Part shown: one piece after another, positions 35,216 to 43,658 of the stretch
Layout: each line of letters begins with the position of its first letter
Numbering within the stretch: the stretch's first letter is position 1
Assembly: GCA_964510575.1 (NCBI GenBank)
Contig: CAZECN010000005.1
Span: forward strand, 41,747 to 105,746
From: CALKYB01 sp964510575
GTDB taxonomy: Bacteria; Bdellovibrionota_C; UBA2361; SZUA-149; CALKYB01
Length of the DNA: 64,000 bases
Direction: 5' to 3'
The notes under the pieces: model-generated
What the model was told of the DNA's origin: nothing
Database searches by the model: none
What the model saw: the letters and a program-made list of their open reading frames with translations, nothing else
Made by a program: the position numbers and the translations under genes

Positions 35216-35957
35216 GTCTAGAATATTTGAAAAAGGTGACTGGCAATTTAGAGTTGCTCGACAGTCCGAAGTGGATTCTACCCAGCTTGATTCTTATTTC
35301 AATCTAGTTGTTTCTGGTGAGTTTCATTCTGGTAAATTTGAAACTTCCGAAGAGCAAACGGTAAGATTCTCAAGAGGAAGCACCTATAGAGTCTCTATAG
35401 CTGATCAATCGTTGGTCGTTCGGAAATACTACAGAGGTGGTTTGGTTCGCCATTTTAATAAGGATTTACATTTTGGGTTCGGCGTTGAGCCTCGTCCATT
35501 TAGAGAGATGGACTTATTGGATAATCTTGTTGAAGAGGGATTTGCGACAACTAAGCCAGTCTTTGCCGCAATTCAGAGAGTTTTCGCTGGAAGTTTTTAC
35601 CAAGGTTATCTTGCGACTAAAGAGCTTGAAAATCACTCCAATTTTCTGTCGATGATAGTCGACTCTGAAAAGAAAAATGACAAACTGGCTCATGCTGCCG
35701 GCTTGGCTGCAGATGAACTTTTGAAGCGTGGTGTGCTGCACCGAGACTTGCACCCAGGTAATGTTTTAGTTGATAATGAAACAGGCGGTGTTGCTATTAT
35801 TGATTTTGATGGATTCGGGTTAACTGAGCGTGCCGGAAGCGAATCCGATCGAATTTATTTAGTCGAACGTTGGGCTAGATCTATTCATAAGCATCAGCTC
35901 AACCCTATGTTAATTGAAAATTTTAAGTCTGGGCTCGAGAGCAATGGATGCTCCTGA
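35199..35957 (+). CDS. LPS core kinase (Kdo kinase / WaaP family)
   Basis: The protein has a compact protein-kinase-like fold seen in LPS sugar kinases: VLHRDLHPGNVLVD carries the catalytic Asp and metal Asn, and AIIDFDGFGL the DFD (DFG-equivalent) motif. The upstream stretch YRVSIADQSLVVRKYYRGGLVR resembles the N-lobe of KdkA/WaaP proteins, which phosphorylate Kdo or heptose in the LPS inner core. GTG 35199 (252 residues) is chosen, with GGAAGAGG just upstream; TTG 35166 would also fit. It overlaps waaF by 17 bp and the next GT9 gene by 14 bp. Confidence 0.8.
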   Translation: MSAQHRSRIFEKGDWQFRVARQSEVDSTQLDSYFNLVVSGEFHSGKFETSEEQTVRFSRGSTYRVSIADQSLVVRKYYRGGLVRHFNKDLHFGFGVEPRPFREMDLLDNLVEEGFATTKPVFAAIQRVFAGSFYQGYLATKELENHSNFLSMIVDSEKKNDKLAHAAGLAADELLKRGVLHRDLHPGNVLVDNETGGVAIIDFDGFGLTERAGSESDRIYLVERWARSIHKHQLNPMLIENFKSGLESNGCS

Positions 35958-36963
35958 TAAATTATTAATTATAATGTTTGGAGCAATCGGAGACATTGTA
36001 AGAGCCCTGCCTTTAGCCAGTCGCATTAAGGGTAGTTGGCCTAACACTAGAATAGACTGGGCAGTGGAGCCGCGTTCAAAGGGAGTTCTTGAGAGTTTTC
36101 CTAATGTGGATCGATTAGTTGTGTTTGAGAGAGGTGGGGGACTAAAGGCTTACCGTGAGTTTGTTTCTATAATTAAGGCTGAAGAGTATCCCCTTGTTCT
36201 AGATTTACAAAGACATTTTAAAAGTGGTCTAACCAGTTACCTTACTGGGGCTTCGAAGCGTGTCGGCTATAATAAGAAAGGGTCGCGAGAGTTCAATCAC
36301 TGGTTTAATAACTTTCACATTCCTCCAGTTGAAAAGTTTTCGAGCAAGACTAAGCAACTACAACTTTTCGCTGACTTGCTAGGTCTGCCCGAGGAGAAGG
36401 AGCTTGATTTTGGATTTAAAAATAGAAAACTAGATTCTGATTCTAAGATTCTAGAACTACTTCAATCTGCAACTGGCGAAGGTTTTGTCGCGATGTTGAC
36501 AGGCTCAACCTGGACGAGCCGTTTTTGGCCAAAAGAGTACTACAGTGAGCTTATAGAGAAGTTTTACTCTGAGAAAAACAAAGTCTCTGTCTTAATTGGA
36601 GGGCCTGGGGAGCAGGTTTATAATCAGAGTATTCAGGATTTAGTAAAGACACCAGAGGCCGTAATTAACCTGACAGGAAAAACTAGCCTTAATGACCTTC
36701 CTGGCCTCTTCAAAGAGATGGACTTTGCGGTAGGCTCGGACTCTGGTCCGATGCACATAGCTGCAGCTTCTGATTTGCCGGTGATATCTCTCTGGGGTGC
36801 CACTAGCCCTAAAAGGTCTGCTCCGTGGGGTAGTGAGCATCTTGTCATTGCATCAAACCTAGCCTGCTCCCCTTGCTACAAGAAGGATTGTCCAGGCCTA
36901 GGAACGGCCTGTATGAAAGGTCTTAGACCTGAAAGGGTGTTAAAAGCTGTGGATAATCTTTAG
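35944..36963 (+). CDS. Second GT9 heptosyltransferase-like protein
   Basis: The 339-residue protein has the GT9 opening LLIIMFGAIGDIVRALPLASRI and the donor site MLTGSTWTSRFWPKEYY, LIGGPGEQ, GSDSGPMHIAAASDLPVISLWGATSPKRSAPWG. The FGAIGDIVRALPL form is close to heptosyltransferase I (WaaC) and related enzymes, so it likely adds the first or a later heptose. ATG 35944 is preferred to the frame start at 35914. It ends the first part of the LPS cluster; a promoter lies 63 bp downstream. Confidence 0.83.
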   Translation: MDAPDKLLIIMFGAIGDIVRALPLASRIKGSWPNTRIDWAVEPRSKGVLESFPNVDRLVVFERGGGLKAYREFVSIIKAEEYPLVLDLQRHFKSGLTSYLTGASKRVGYNKKGSREFNHWFNNFHIPPVEKFSSKTKQLQLFADLLGLPEEKELDFGFKNRKLDSDSKILELLQSATGEGFVAMLTGSTWTSRFWPKEYYSELIEKFYSEKNKVSVLIGGPGEQVYNQSIQDLVKTPEAVINLTGKTSLNDLPGLFKEMDFAVGSDSGPMHIAAASDLPVISLWGATSPKRSAPWGSEHLVIASNLACSPCYKKDCPGLGTACMKGLRPERVLKAVDNL

Positions 36964-37025
36964 ATTCCAGTCTGTCTGATCTTATCAACAAGATAGGTTG
37001 AGGGTTGATCTTCCAAGAGAAGCTG

Positions 37026-37100
37026 TTGAACCTTTGCGGTGTGAGCAGTATAGTTATACGGCTACAATACATGGTGAGCTAATGGCTTTTGGATTAGCTC
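37026..37100 (+). promoter_or_regulatory. Promoter and leader hairpin for the second half of the LPS cluster
   Basis: TTGAAC (37026-37031) and TATAGT (37049-37054) are separated by exactly 17 bp. About 20 bp after the predicted start, GAGCTAAT (37076-37083) pairs perfectly with ATTAGCTC (37093-37100) in the leader of about 90 nt before the GT2 gene. Confidence 0.5.
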
Positions 37101-37149
37101 GGTAATCTAATGCGTTTTTAAATTCCTTTTAATAATACCCCTAAAAACT

Positions 37150-37887
37150 ATGAGCGAACTGAAGAAAAGAAAAGAACTTAACTGGGATTCAGCACCAGGG
37201 GGATTATCTGTAATCGTTCCCATCTACAACGAGGTGAGTACCTTAGAGGAAATCATACAGCGCATGGATAACACAGGGGTTGTTAAGCAGATTGTGCTCG
37301 TTGATGATGGTTCGACAGATGGGACACGAGATGTTCTCAAGAAGTTAGAAAAAAAGAAAAGAAAAGATCTGAAAATAGTTTTGCACGAAAAGAACCGAGG
37401 TAAAGGTGCTGCTGTAAGAACTGGAATTGAGCAAGCTAGTGGTGATCTAATTTTAGTTCAAGATGCTGATTTAGAGTACGACCCGGCAGATTATCCTATT
37501 TTGCTGGAGCCTGCCCTTAACCGAGGTGCAGATGTGGTCTATGGCTCAAGGTTTTTGGGAGGGCCTCATAGAGTTTTGTTTTTCTGGCACTACATAGTGA
37601 ACAGAATGTTAACTTTCCTTTCCAATATGTTAACCAATCTTAACCTTACCGATATGGAGGTAGGGTATAAGCTTTTCAGAAAAGAAGTATTGAAAGACAT
37701 ATCTATTAAATCTGAGCGGTTTAACTTTGAGCCTGAAATCACTGCGAAAGTTGCAAAGCAAAAGATAAGAATATTTGAGGTGCCTATTTCTTATGATGGG
37801 CGAACCTATGAGGAAGGTAAGAAAATTGGTTGGCTCGATGGAGTCGAGGCCCTTTGGACGATACTGAAGTATCGCTTTACGGACTAG
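37150..37887 (+). CDS. GT2 glycosyltransferase, dolichyl-phosphate mannose synthase-like
   Basis: The 245-residue protein is a GT-A enzyme with SVIVPIYNEVSTLEEII, VDDGSTDGT, NRGKGAAVRTGIEQASGDLILVQDADLEYDP (the DAD metal motif) and YGSRFLGGPHR. This resembles DPM1-like enzymes that load a sugar onto a polyprenyl phosphate, and no membrane anchor follows the catalytic domain. The product could feed the ArnT-like transferase at 0.6 kb, which needs a lipid-linked sugar (inference). It opens a new transcript with its own promoter. Confidence 0.87.
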   Translation: MSELKKRKELNWDSAPGGLSVIVPIYNEVSTLEEIIQRMDNTGVVKQIVLVDDGSTDGTRDVLKKLEKKKRKDLKIVLHEKNRGKGAAVRTGIEQASGDLILVQDADLEYDPADYPILLEPALNRGADVVYGSRFLGGPHRVLFFWHYIVNRMLTFLSNMLTNLNLTDMEVGYKLFRKEVLKDISIKSERFNFEPEITAKVAKQKIRIFEVPISYDGRTYEEGKKIGWLDGVEALWTILKYRFTD

Positions 37888-37903
37888 CCGATTTTAAGAG
37901 TTT

Positions 37904-38746
37904 TTGTCTTTGCCTGGAAAATTGACATCAGAAGCATTGAAGGCAGGTGTTGAGCGGAGCCCAGAGCGTGACGCAGTTTCAGCCTTTGTCATTACTTTCA
38001 ATGAAGAGGAGCATATTCGAGACTGTCTCTCTAGCTTGTCATTCTGCGATGAAGTTATTGTTATAGATTCCTTTTCAAAGGACGATACTGTCAAAATTGC
38101 GGAAGAGATGGGAGCGAAGGTTATTCAAAGAGAATGGCCAGGCTATAGAGCTCAAAAAGCATTTGGCTTAGAACAGTGTAATTGTAAATGGGTTTTGAAT
38201 CTGGATGCTGACGAGCGTGTCGACTCAACTCTAGCAGGCGAAATACAAACAATCTTGGAAGGCCGTGATAAGAATATTTCTGGTGATCCTGTTGTAGGCT
38301 ATGAGTTGAACCGAGTTGTCTTTCACTTAGGTCGATGGTGGAGATCCGGCGGATGGTACCCAGAATATCGGCTTCGTTTTTTCCTCAAAGAATCTGTAGA
38401 GTGGGGTGGGCGAGACCCTCATGAAAAGCCGGTCACTGGTGGTAGAGTGGAGCGTCTTAGAGGAGAGCTTCACCATTTTAGTTATACTAATTTGGCAGAT
38501 CAATTTAAACGGCTTTTGAATTTTGCCGAAGTTTCTGCTGCAGAGTCTTTTAGAATAGGCAAGCGTTCCCAAGTTCATGACATTTTATGTCGCCCTTTTT
38601 TGAGGTCATTCAAGTTTTACTTCTTGAAAAGGGGTTATAAGGAGGGAACCGCCGGTATAGTTGTGGCCATCGCTGAGGGGGTCTATACTTTTATGAAGTA
38701 TGCCCTCCTTTGGGAGATGAACCGAAACCGACCTAAAGATGACTAG
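37904..38746 (+). CDS. GT2 glycosyltransferase, WaaE/KdtX-like
   Basis: The 280-residue protein resembles the LPS core beta-1,4-glucosyltransferase WaaE/KdtX: AFVITFNEEEHIRDCLSSL, DEVIVIDSFSKDDTVKIA, REWPGYRAQK, VLNLDADERV and WYPEYRLRFF followed by DPHEKP. These enzymes add a hexose to heptose I of the core. The start is uncertain: TTG 37904 is the longest option with AAGAG a few bases before. It overlaps the rfaE1 start by 8 bp. Confidence 0.85.
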   Translation: MSLPGKLTSEALKAGVERSPERDAVSAFVITFNEEEHIRDCLSSLSFCDEVIVIDSFSKDDTVKIAEEMGAKVIQREWPGYRAQKAFGLEQCNCKWVLNLDADERVDSTLAGEIQTILEGRDKNISGDPVVGYELNRVVFHLGRWWRSGGWYPEYRLRFFLKESVEWGGRDPHEKPVTGGRVERLRGELHHFSYTNLADQFKRLLNFAEVSAAESFRIGKRSQVHDILCRPFLRSFKFYFLKRGYKEGTAGIVVAIAEGVYTFMKYALLWEMNRNRPKDD

Positions 38747-39746
38747 CTCTCAATTACTCGCAATTTGTGACCGTTTTTCAGCGAAAAAAGTCTCGATTAT
38801 AGGAGATTTGATGCTGGATGAGTATACTTGGGGATCTGTGGACCGCATTTCTCCAGAGGCTCCAGTTGTCGTGGTGAAAGTTACTGAAGATAGCCATAGG
38901 GCAGGTGGAGCTGGAAACGTTGCAGCAAATGTCGCTGAGCTTGGCGGGGTTGCAAGAATAGTCGGTTTTGTAGGAAACGACCAAGCCGGGGAAAAGCTAA
39001 CTTCTAAATTGAAAAGTAGAGGAGTTGATACCTCCCTATTGGTTCGTTCAGATCAAAGACCTACGATTACAAAGACTAGGGTTATTGCCCATGGTCAGCA
39101 AGTTGTTCGAGTAGATAGAGAAGAGGGGAAAGCTTTTGACTCCATTTTTAACGATCAATTAGTTGCCAATCTCAGAGCTGTTTGGGAAGACTCGGACGTT
39201 GTTGTGGTTAGTGACTACGGTAAAGGGGTTTGGAACAAACAAGTATTTGAGGCTTTTCAGCAACTTTCAGAGAACTCTAAGTCTGGAAGAGACATAAAAA
39301 CAGTTGTCGATCCTAAGCCTAAGCAAATTGGTTTCTATAAAGGGGCTTGGATTATGACTCCCAATAGAAAAGAAGCGGAAGAGATCAGTGGTATGGTAAT
39401 TGAAGATCGAGAATCTGCAATTGAAGCTGGCCGAAAAATTATTGAAGACATTGGAGTTGAAAAGGTGCTTGTTACTTTGGGTGCTAAGGGGATGGTTCTA
39501 GTTGACCGAGAGCAGGGGTGTCTTGGTGCTATCGATACGGTTGCCCAAAAAGTCTTTGATGTCTCAGGAGCAGGAGATACTGTTTGTGCCACACTTGCTT
39601 TAGGCATTGCTTGCGAAGAGGATGCACTCTCCGCAGCTCGTCTAGCCAATATCGCTGCTGGAGTAGTGGTTGGAGAGGTTGGAACTGTTGCAGTAACCTC
39701 CGAAAAACTAAGGGCTGCTATTGCTAGCCGACAGTTTTTTGATTGA
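38739..39746 (+). CDS. rfaE1: D-glycero-beta-D-manno-heptose-7-phosphate kinase
   Basis: This is the kinase half of HldE (RfaE), which makes heptose-1,7-bisphosphate, the substrate of GmhB. The 335-residue ribokinase-fold protein has IIGDLMLDEYTWGSVDRISPEAPV, the glycine-rich RAGGAGNVAANVAELG and the catalytic DVSGAGDTV near the C terminus. The nucleotidyltransferase domain found in fused HldE is absent, so a separate rfaE2/hldC is required and is not in this window. It overlaps the preceding and following genes, indicating tight translational coupling. Confidence 0.92.
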   Translation: MTSSQLLAICDRFSAKKVSIIGDLMLDEYTWGSVDRISPEAPVVVVKVTEDSHRAGGAGNVAANVAELGGVARIVGFVGNDQAGEKLTSKLKSRGVDTSLLVRSDQRPTITKTRVIAHGQQVVRVDREEGKAFDSIFNDQLVANLRAVWEDSDVVVVSDYGKGVWNKQVFEAFQQLSENSKSGRDIKTVVDPKPKQIGFYKGAWIMTPNRKEAEEISGMVIEDRESAIEAGRKIIEDIGVEKVLVTLGAKGMVLVDREQGCLGAIDTVAQKVFDVSGAGDTVCATLALGIACEEDALSAARLANIAAGVVVGEVGTVAVTSEKLRAAIASRQFFD

Positions 39747-39762
39747 AAGGAGAAAAGTTTCT

Positions 39763-40653
39763 GTGTCCATTAAAAGTATGACAGGGTTTGGTGAGTCAGA
39801 GCGAGTAGCTGGGTCTTCGGTTGTAAGCGTCAGAATCCGTTCAGTTAACAACCGTTTTTTAGATGTTAATATTAAAAGTCCATCCAGTTATTCTGCTCTT
39901 GATTCTGAAATCACTCGATTAGCTCGAACATTTTGCAAACGAGGCAGAATAGATATTGGTTTGAAAAGAATGGAGCAGGGTGGAAAGCAATCATCTGACT
40001 CTAGACTTAAGTTTGATCAAGGCCTGTTTGAAGATTATTCCAAAATTTATGGCCAAGCTTTGTCTGGTTCAACTCCTGGAAGCTCTGAGTTTCAAATAGG
40101 AGTTGAATTACTCAAAAGAAAATCTATTCTTGATGAAGCAGAGCGGGGTGTGGACCTTGAGGTAGAGCGAGAGGATGTCCTTGTCTGTGTCTCAGAGGCT
40201 TTAGAGAGTTTTTCGAAAGTTAGAGAATTTGAAGGCAGTGAGCTAAGTAAATTGCTGACATCCTGCCTAGACACTTTTGCTCAGAAGAAAAAAGAAATTG
40301 AAAAGGTTCTAGAAGGTCAGCCGGAAGCGCTCAAGAAACGATTCGATGCCAGAATGGCAGCACTGGATGTGGATTTAGATCCTCAACGTCTGGAGCAGGA
40401 AGTTGCCTTGATAATTGACAGACTTGATGTCTCTGAGGAGCTTGGGCGAATAGATTCTCATTTAAAACAGTTTCATCAAGACTTGAAAGGAAATAGTCCT
40501 GTGGGCCGTAAGCTAGAGTTTTTGCTTCAAGAATTGGGACGAGAGGTCAATACTCTCGGATCTAAAAGCCAGGATGCGGCCGTATCCTCACTTGTAATTG
40601 AACTAAAATCTACCTTAGAGAAATTAAGAGAACAGGTTCTGAACGTTGAGTAG
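39763..40653 (+). CDS. yicC: YicC-family endoribonuclease
   Basis: YicC proteins begin with SMTGFG and act as endoribonucleases in RNA turnover. Here the block is IKSMTGFGESE, followed by RSVNNRFLDVNIKSP and the C-terminal ELGREVNTLGSKSQDA signature. GTG 39763 is chosen as start (296 residues) because AAAGGAG lies ten bases upstream and family proteins are about 290 long; the open frame reaches back to 39721 inside rfaE1. yicC and gmk adjoin in many genomes, as they do here. Confidence 0.9.
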   Translation: MSIKSMTGFGESERVAGSSVVSVRIRSVNNRFLDVNIKSPSSYSALDSEITRLARTFCKRGRIDIGLKRMEQGGKQSSDSRLKFDQGLFEDYSKIYGQALSGSTPGSSEFQIGVELLKRKSILDEAERGVDLEVEREDVLVCVSEALESFSKVREFEGSELSKLLTSCLDTFAQKKKEIEKVLEGQPEALKKRFDARMAALDVDLDPQRLEQEVALIIDRLDVSEELGRIDSHLKQFHQDLKGNSPVGRKLEFLLQELGREVNTLGSKSQDAAVSSLVIELKSTLEKLREQVLNVE

Positions 40654-41248
40654 CTCGCCTAAAGAATTCAATGGTCTATTAATTACCTTAACTGGGCCAA
40701 CAGCCAGCGGAAAATCTAGCATAGCCAAAAGACTTAGTGATCATATAGATAATATTTCTTTGTCAGTTTCGACTACTACTAGAAAGCCTCGAAAAGGAGA
40801 AGTCGATGGCAGAGAGTACTTCTACGTCGATGAACAGGAGTTTGAGAAACGAATAAATGAAGGGCAGTTTCTTGAACACGCTAATTACGGCAAGAATCGC
40901 TACGGAACTGAGCTTAAAAATATTTCCTTAGCGGAAGAGAATGCTAACGATTTAGTTTTTGATATCGAGGTGCAAGGAGTAGAACAGTTAAAGGCTCTTT
41001 ATCCAAGGCAGACGCGATGCATCTTTGTTTTTCCAGTTTCTTTTGAGGAGATTGAGAAGAGGCTTCGTAGAAGAGGGTCTGAGTCCGAAGAACAAATTTC
41101 TCGTAGGCTTGAGATTGCTCGAAAGGAGGTTGAAGTTCTCGAATCCGAAGGTTTTTCTGATTACAAAGTAATCAATGACTCTTTAGATAGAGCTGTTGAG
41201 GAGGTTGTTCAAATTATTAAATCTGAGAGAGGGGCTCTTAAAGACTAA
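40646..41248 (+). CDS. gmk: Guanylate kinase
   Basis: Gmk converts GMP to GDP with ATP. The 200-residue product has the P-loop GPTASGKSS (about 17-25), STTTRKPRKGEVDGREYFYV, FLEHANYGKNRYGT and DIEVQGVEQLK, and is of normal length. The start appears to be TTG 40646, overlapping the yicC stop by eight bases; no ATG is available near the N terminus. It ends the long LPS-to-gmk gene run. Confidence 0.93.
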   Translation: MSSSPKEFNGLLITLTGPTASGKSSIAKRLSDHIDNISLSVSTTTRKPRKGEVDGREYFYVDEQEFEKRINEGQFLEHANYGKNRYGTELKNISLAEENANDLVFDIEVQGVEQLKALYPRQTRCIFVFPVSFEEIEKRLRRRGSESEEQISRRLEIARKEVEVLESEGFSDYKVINDSLDRAVEEVVQIIKSERGALKD

Positions 41249-41370
41249 CTCAAGTATGCCCCGTTTCATCAGGCTAGGTATAAACCTCAGTCGTTCTTAC
41301 CAAAAATGACACAAGCTGTTTACATTTTCGTGACATTAAAACCCTGAAATCTTGCTACATTTAACTAGAA

Positions 41371-41403
41371 GTAAGCGCGACTGTCGCGAACGGTGTTGCT
41401 TAC
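41371..41403 (+). promoter_or_regulatory. Structured leader upstream of the sigma region-4 protein
   Basis: GTAAGC (41371-41376) pairs with GCTTAC (41398-41403), enclosing the 13-base palindrome CGCGACTGTCGCG (41376-41388). The structure lies about 70 bp upstream of the small gene at 41475 and could be a folded leader or a protein-binding site. No known riboswitch fits. Confidence 0.3.
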
Positions 41404-41474
41404 CCAAGGGTGCAAGTCAGGTTTTTAAGTGTTCTAGAGCTAATTCTTTATTAATTCTAATTGTTTAAACCTGT

Positions 41475-41723
41475 ATGAAATCAACTGTTGTAAAAAATCG
41501 CTACAAAACCTCCAAAAAAGAAAATAACCCATCTCGTTTAATCAGCTTCGAGTATCGAGAAGCTCTGAAAGCTTTGTCCAGCGACGAGCAAAATCTAATC
41601 ATTTTATCTGAAAGCTATGGTTATTCTATACCCGAGCTGTCCAGTATGATGAGTATGTCTGAAGAGAAGCTAAGAAAAAAGATACAACGAGCCCGCCTCA
41701 ATCTACTTAAGAGAATGGGTTAG
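41475..41723 (+). CDS. Stand-alone sigma-70 region 4-like helix-turn-helix protein
   Basis: The 82-residue protein consists of a basic N-terminal tail (about 1-20) and a region-4.2-like domain: YREALKALSSDEQNLIILSESYGYSIPELSSMMSMSEEKLRKKIQRARLNLLKRM. The spacing of the two helices and the final RARLNLL match ECF-type sigma region 4, but region 2, which binds the core polymerase and the -10 box, is missing. Such small proteins may be regulators that bind -35-like sites or remnants of a sigma gene; the frame is intact, and a lipoprotein gene converges on it after 10 bp. Confidence 0.65.
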   Translation: MKSTVVKNRYKTSKKENNPSRLISFEYREALKALSSDEQNLIILSESYGYSIPELSSMMSMSEEKLRKKIQRARLNLLKRMG

Positions 41724-41733
41724 TTCATTTTTA

Positions 41734-42381
41734 CTAGTAGCGACGGTCAGTTGAGAATCTAATTTTTCTCTTATCAGAGTTGCTGCCAGCTGTAGTCCCA
41801 GGTAAGTTCCTTGGTTCCACTATATTGGTTTGCTGGCTTGGCTTGTATCTCGACAGTGAGGCCCTTGGTGTTTGATTCCTAGCAGCATGGTTTGGCAAGT
41901 TTCTGCTACGTGGCAGCCTTGCTTTTTCAAACTGTTCGGCTTGCACCCCGACTTGAGTTCCTCCTGGCTTAAGTACAAGTGCAGCAGGTTTAGTTAAGGG
42001 TCTAATTCTTCTTAAGTCTTGGTATATTTTTTCTGGTATGCGAGCCGGGCCTTTGATAACAGCACCACCAGATTTTCTTTCTAAAAGAAAAGCCTCTCTT
42101 TCAGGGAGGTAGTAAAGATGAGTTTTATAATTACCCCAGAAACTCTTTTTAACTGACAAGGCATCAGGGGTTCCTTCGCTTCTTATGAAGCCTCTGGTGA
42201 TAGGGCTATCTTTAATATTTTCAGCTAAGTACTGATTGGTTAATACGTAAGGGTTGTTTTCATCTAGTCTATAAACGCCTTGATTAGCCAATTCTTTTCT
42301 AACTGATACTCGACTACAACCGCTGGTTAAGAGTAGGGCCAAAGCTATGATAGAAGTCAAAGCAAGCTTATTCTTTTTCAT
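41734..42381 (-). CDS. Lipoprotein of unknown function in the mreB operon
   Basis: The 215-residue product has a lipoprotein signal (ALALLLTSGC, Cys about 22). Residues about 25-130 seem folded, with FWGNYKTHLYYLPEREAFLLERK, while the rest is Pro/Arg/Asn-rich and probably disordered. No family is recognised. GGAG lies nine bases before ATG. It follows mreB by 18 bp, the place where mreC is usually found, but it is not MreC: there is no N-terminal membrane helix plus coiled coil. Confidence 0.6.
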   Translation of the reverse strand: MKKNKLALTSIIALALLLTSGCSRVSVRKELANQGVYRLDENNPYVLTNQYLAENIKDSPITRGFIRSEGTPDALSVKKSFWGNYKTHLYYLPEREAFLLERKSGGAVIKGPARIPEKIYQDLRRIRPLTKPAALVLKPGGTQVGVQAEQFEKARLPRSRNLPNHAARNQTPRASLSRYKPSQQTNIVEPRNLPGTTAGSNSDKRKIRFSTDRRY

Positions 42382-42399
42382 TTTAACAGCTCCAGATTA

Positions 42400-43650
42400 C
42401 TAGCTAATGCAAACTTGTTTCATGTCTTTGAAAGATTCTAGAACTTGCCCTGATCCTCTGACAATTGCCGTTAAAGGATTTTGGGAGCGTGTAAATTTTA
42501 ACCCGGTTTCAAGACTAAGTCTTTCCGGAAGCCCAGCTAAAAGTGATCCACCTCCGGCTATATAAATTCCTTTTTTGATAATGTCTTCGGCTAACTCAGG
42601 GCTAGTTCTCTCTAGCGCCCGAATTACCGCTTCTACTATTGCCGTCACAGGTTCTTTCAAAGCTTTTCTGACAACTGAGTCGTCTACAATAAGTTCCCTA
42701 GGAACCCCTGTAGCTAAGTCTCTTCCGAAAACTTTCATCTCTCTAGTTTCGTTCATTGGCATTGCGGAGCCAATGTTCAGCTTCAAGCGTTCAGCCTCAA
42801 ATATTCCAATTTGAATATTGTAGGTTCTTCGAATGTGGTGCTCGATGGCTTCATCCATTTCGTCACCAGCAATTCTTACTGATTCAGCATAAGCTGTGGC
42901 GCCCATAGAAATGACCGCTACTTCAGTCGTTCCACCACCTATGTCCACTATCATGCTCCCTGAAGGCTCTGTCACGGGTAAACCTGCACCAACAGCAGCA
43001 GCCATGGGTTCTTCGATTAAGTGAACATGACGAGCGCCGCTTGCTAGGGCGGCATCAACAACGGCCCTTTTTTCGACCATAGTGATTCCGGATGGCACGC
43101 TGACTACTAAGGTCGGGCGACGTAGTTGCCATTTGTTGTTTACTCGAGTGATGAAGTCTTTGATCATCAGGTGAGTCATTTCAAAATCAGCGATCACTCC
43201 GTCTTTAAGTGGTCTTACGCACCTAACTGTGGAAGAGGTTTTACCGTACATTCCTTTGGCAGCTTGACCTACAGCAACAACCTTACCATCTTTGTCATTT
43301 ACAGCTACGACACTTGGCTCGTTAAGAATAATGCCTCTACCTTTGACATAGATAAGAGTATTAGCAGTCCCCAAATCCATAGCCATATCGTGGCAAACCC
43401 AACCATTGAAAAAACTTCTCAAACCACCTTGGTTTTCAGTTAGCCCGGGCTCTTGGTGATTGGATCTAATGGATTGGGAACTTGGAGATTCCGCTAAGGG
43501 ATTTGTTCTGAGGTGGTCTGATTTGTTTTCACCTTCACGAATTAAGTCGTGTTGAATTAGGCCGTCTTGGTTTTCAACTAATTTACCTGATCGCCGATCA
43601 AATTCTTCTACTGTGTATTTTAAATCTTCTGATTTCACTGATTGCGACAT
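42400..43650 (-). CDS. mreB: Actin-like shape protein MreB with an N-terminal extension
   Basis: MreB polymerises under the inner membrane and directs side-wall peptidoglycan synthesis. The core (about residues 77-416) is typical: AMDLGTANTLIYVKGRGIILNEPSVV, SVPSGIT, EEPMAAAVGAGLPV, VDIGGGTTEVAVIS and YIAGGGSLLAGLPERL. In front of it lies an extra about 76 residues, polar and Ser/Glu/Asn-rich, while normal MreB begins within about 15 residues of the DLGTANT motif. ATG 43650 has a good ribosome binding site (AGGGG, four bases away). The gene sits in an operon GAF/GGDEF-like - mreB - lipoprotein, without mreC or mreD. Confidence 0.93.
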   Translation of the reverse strand: MSQSVKSEDLKYTVEEFDRRSGKLVENQDGLIQHDLIREGENKSDHLRTNPLAESPSSQSIRSNHQEPGLTENQGGLRSFFNGWVCHDMAMDLGTANTLIYVKGRGIILNEPSVVAVNDKDGKVVAVGQAAKGMYGKTSSTVRCVRPLKDGVIADFEMTHLMIKDFITRVNNKWQLRRPTLVVSVPSGITMVEKRAVVDAALASGARHVHLIEEPMAAAVGAGLPVTEPSGSMIVDIGGGTTEVAVISMGATAYAESVRIAGDEMDEAIEHHIRRTYNIQIGIFEAERLKLNIGSAMPMNETREMKVFGRDLATGVPRELIVDDSVVRKALKEPVTAIVEAVIRALERTSPELAEDIIKKGIYIAGGGSLLAGLPERLSLETGLKFTRSQNPLTAIVRGSGQVLESFKDMKQVCIS

Positions 43651-43658
43651 CTTACCCC

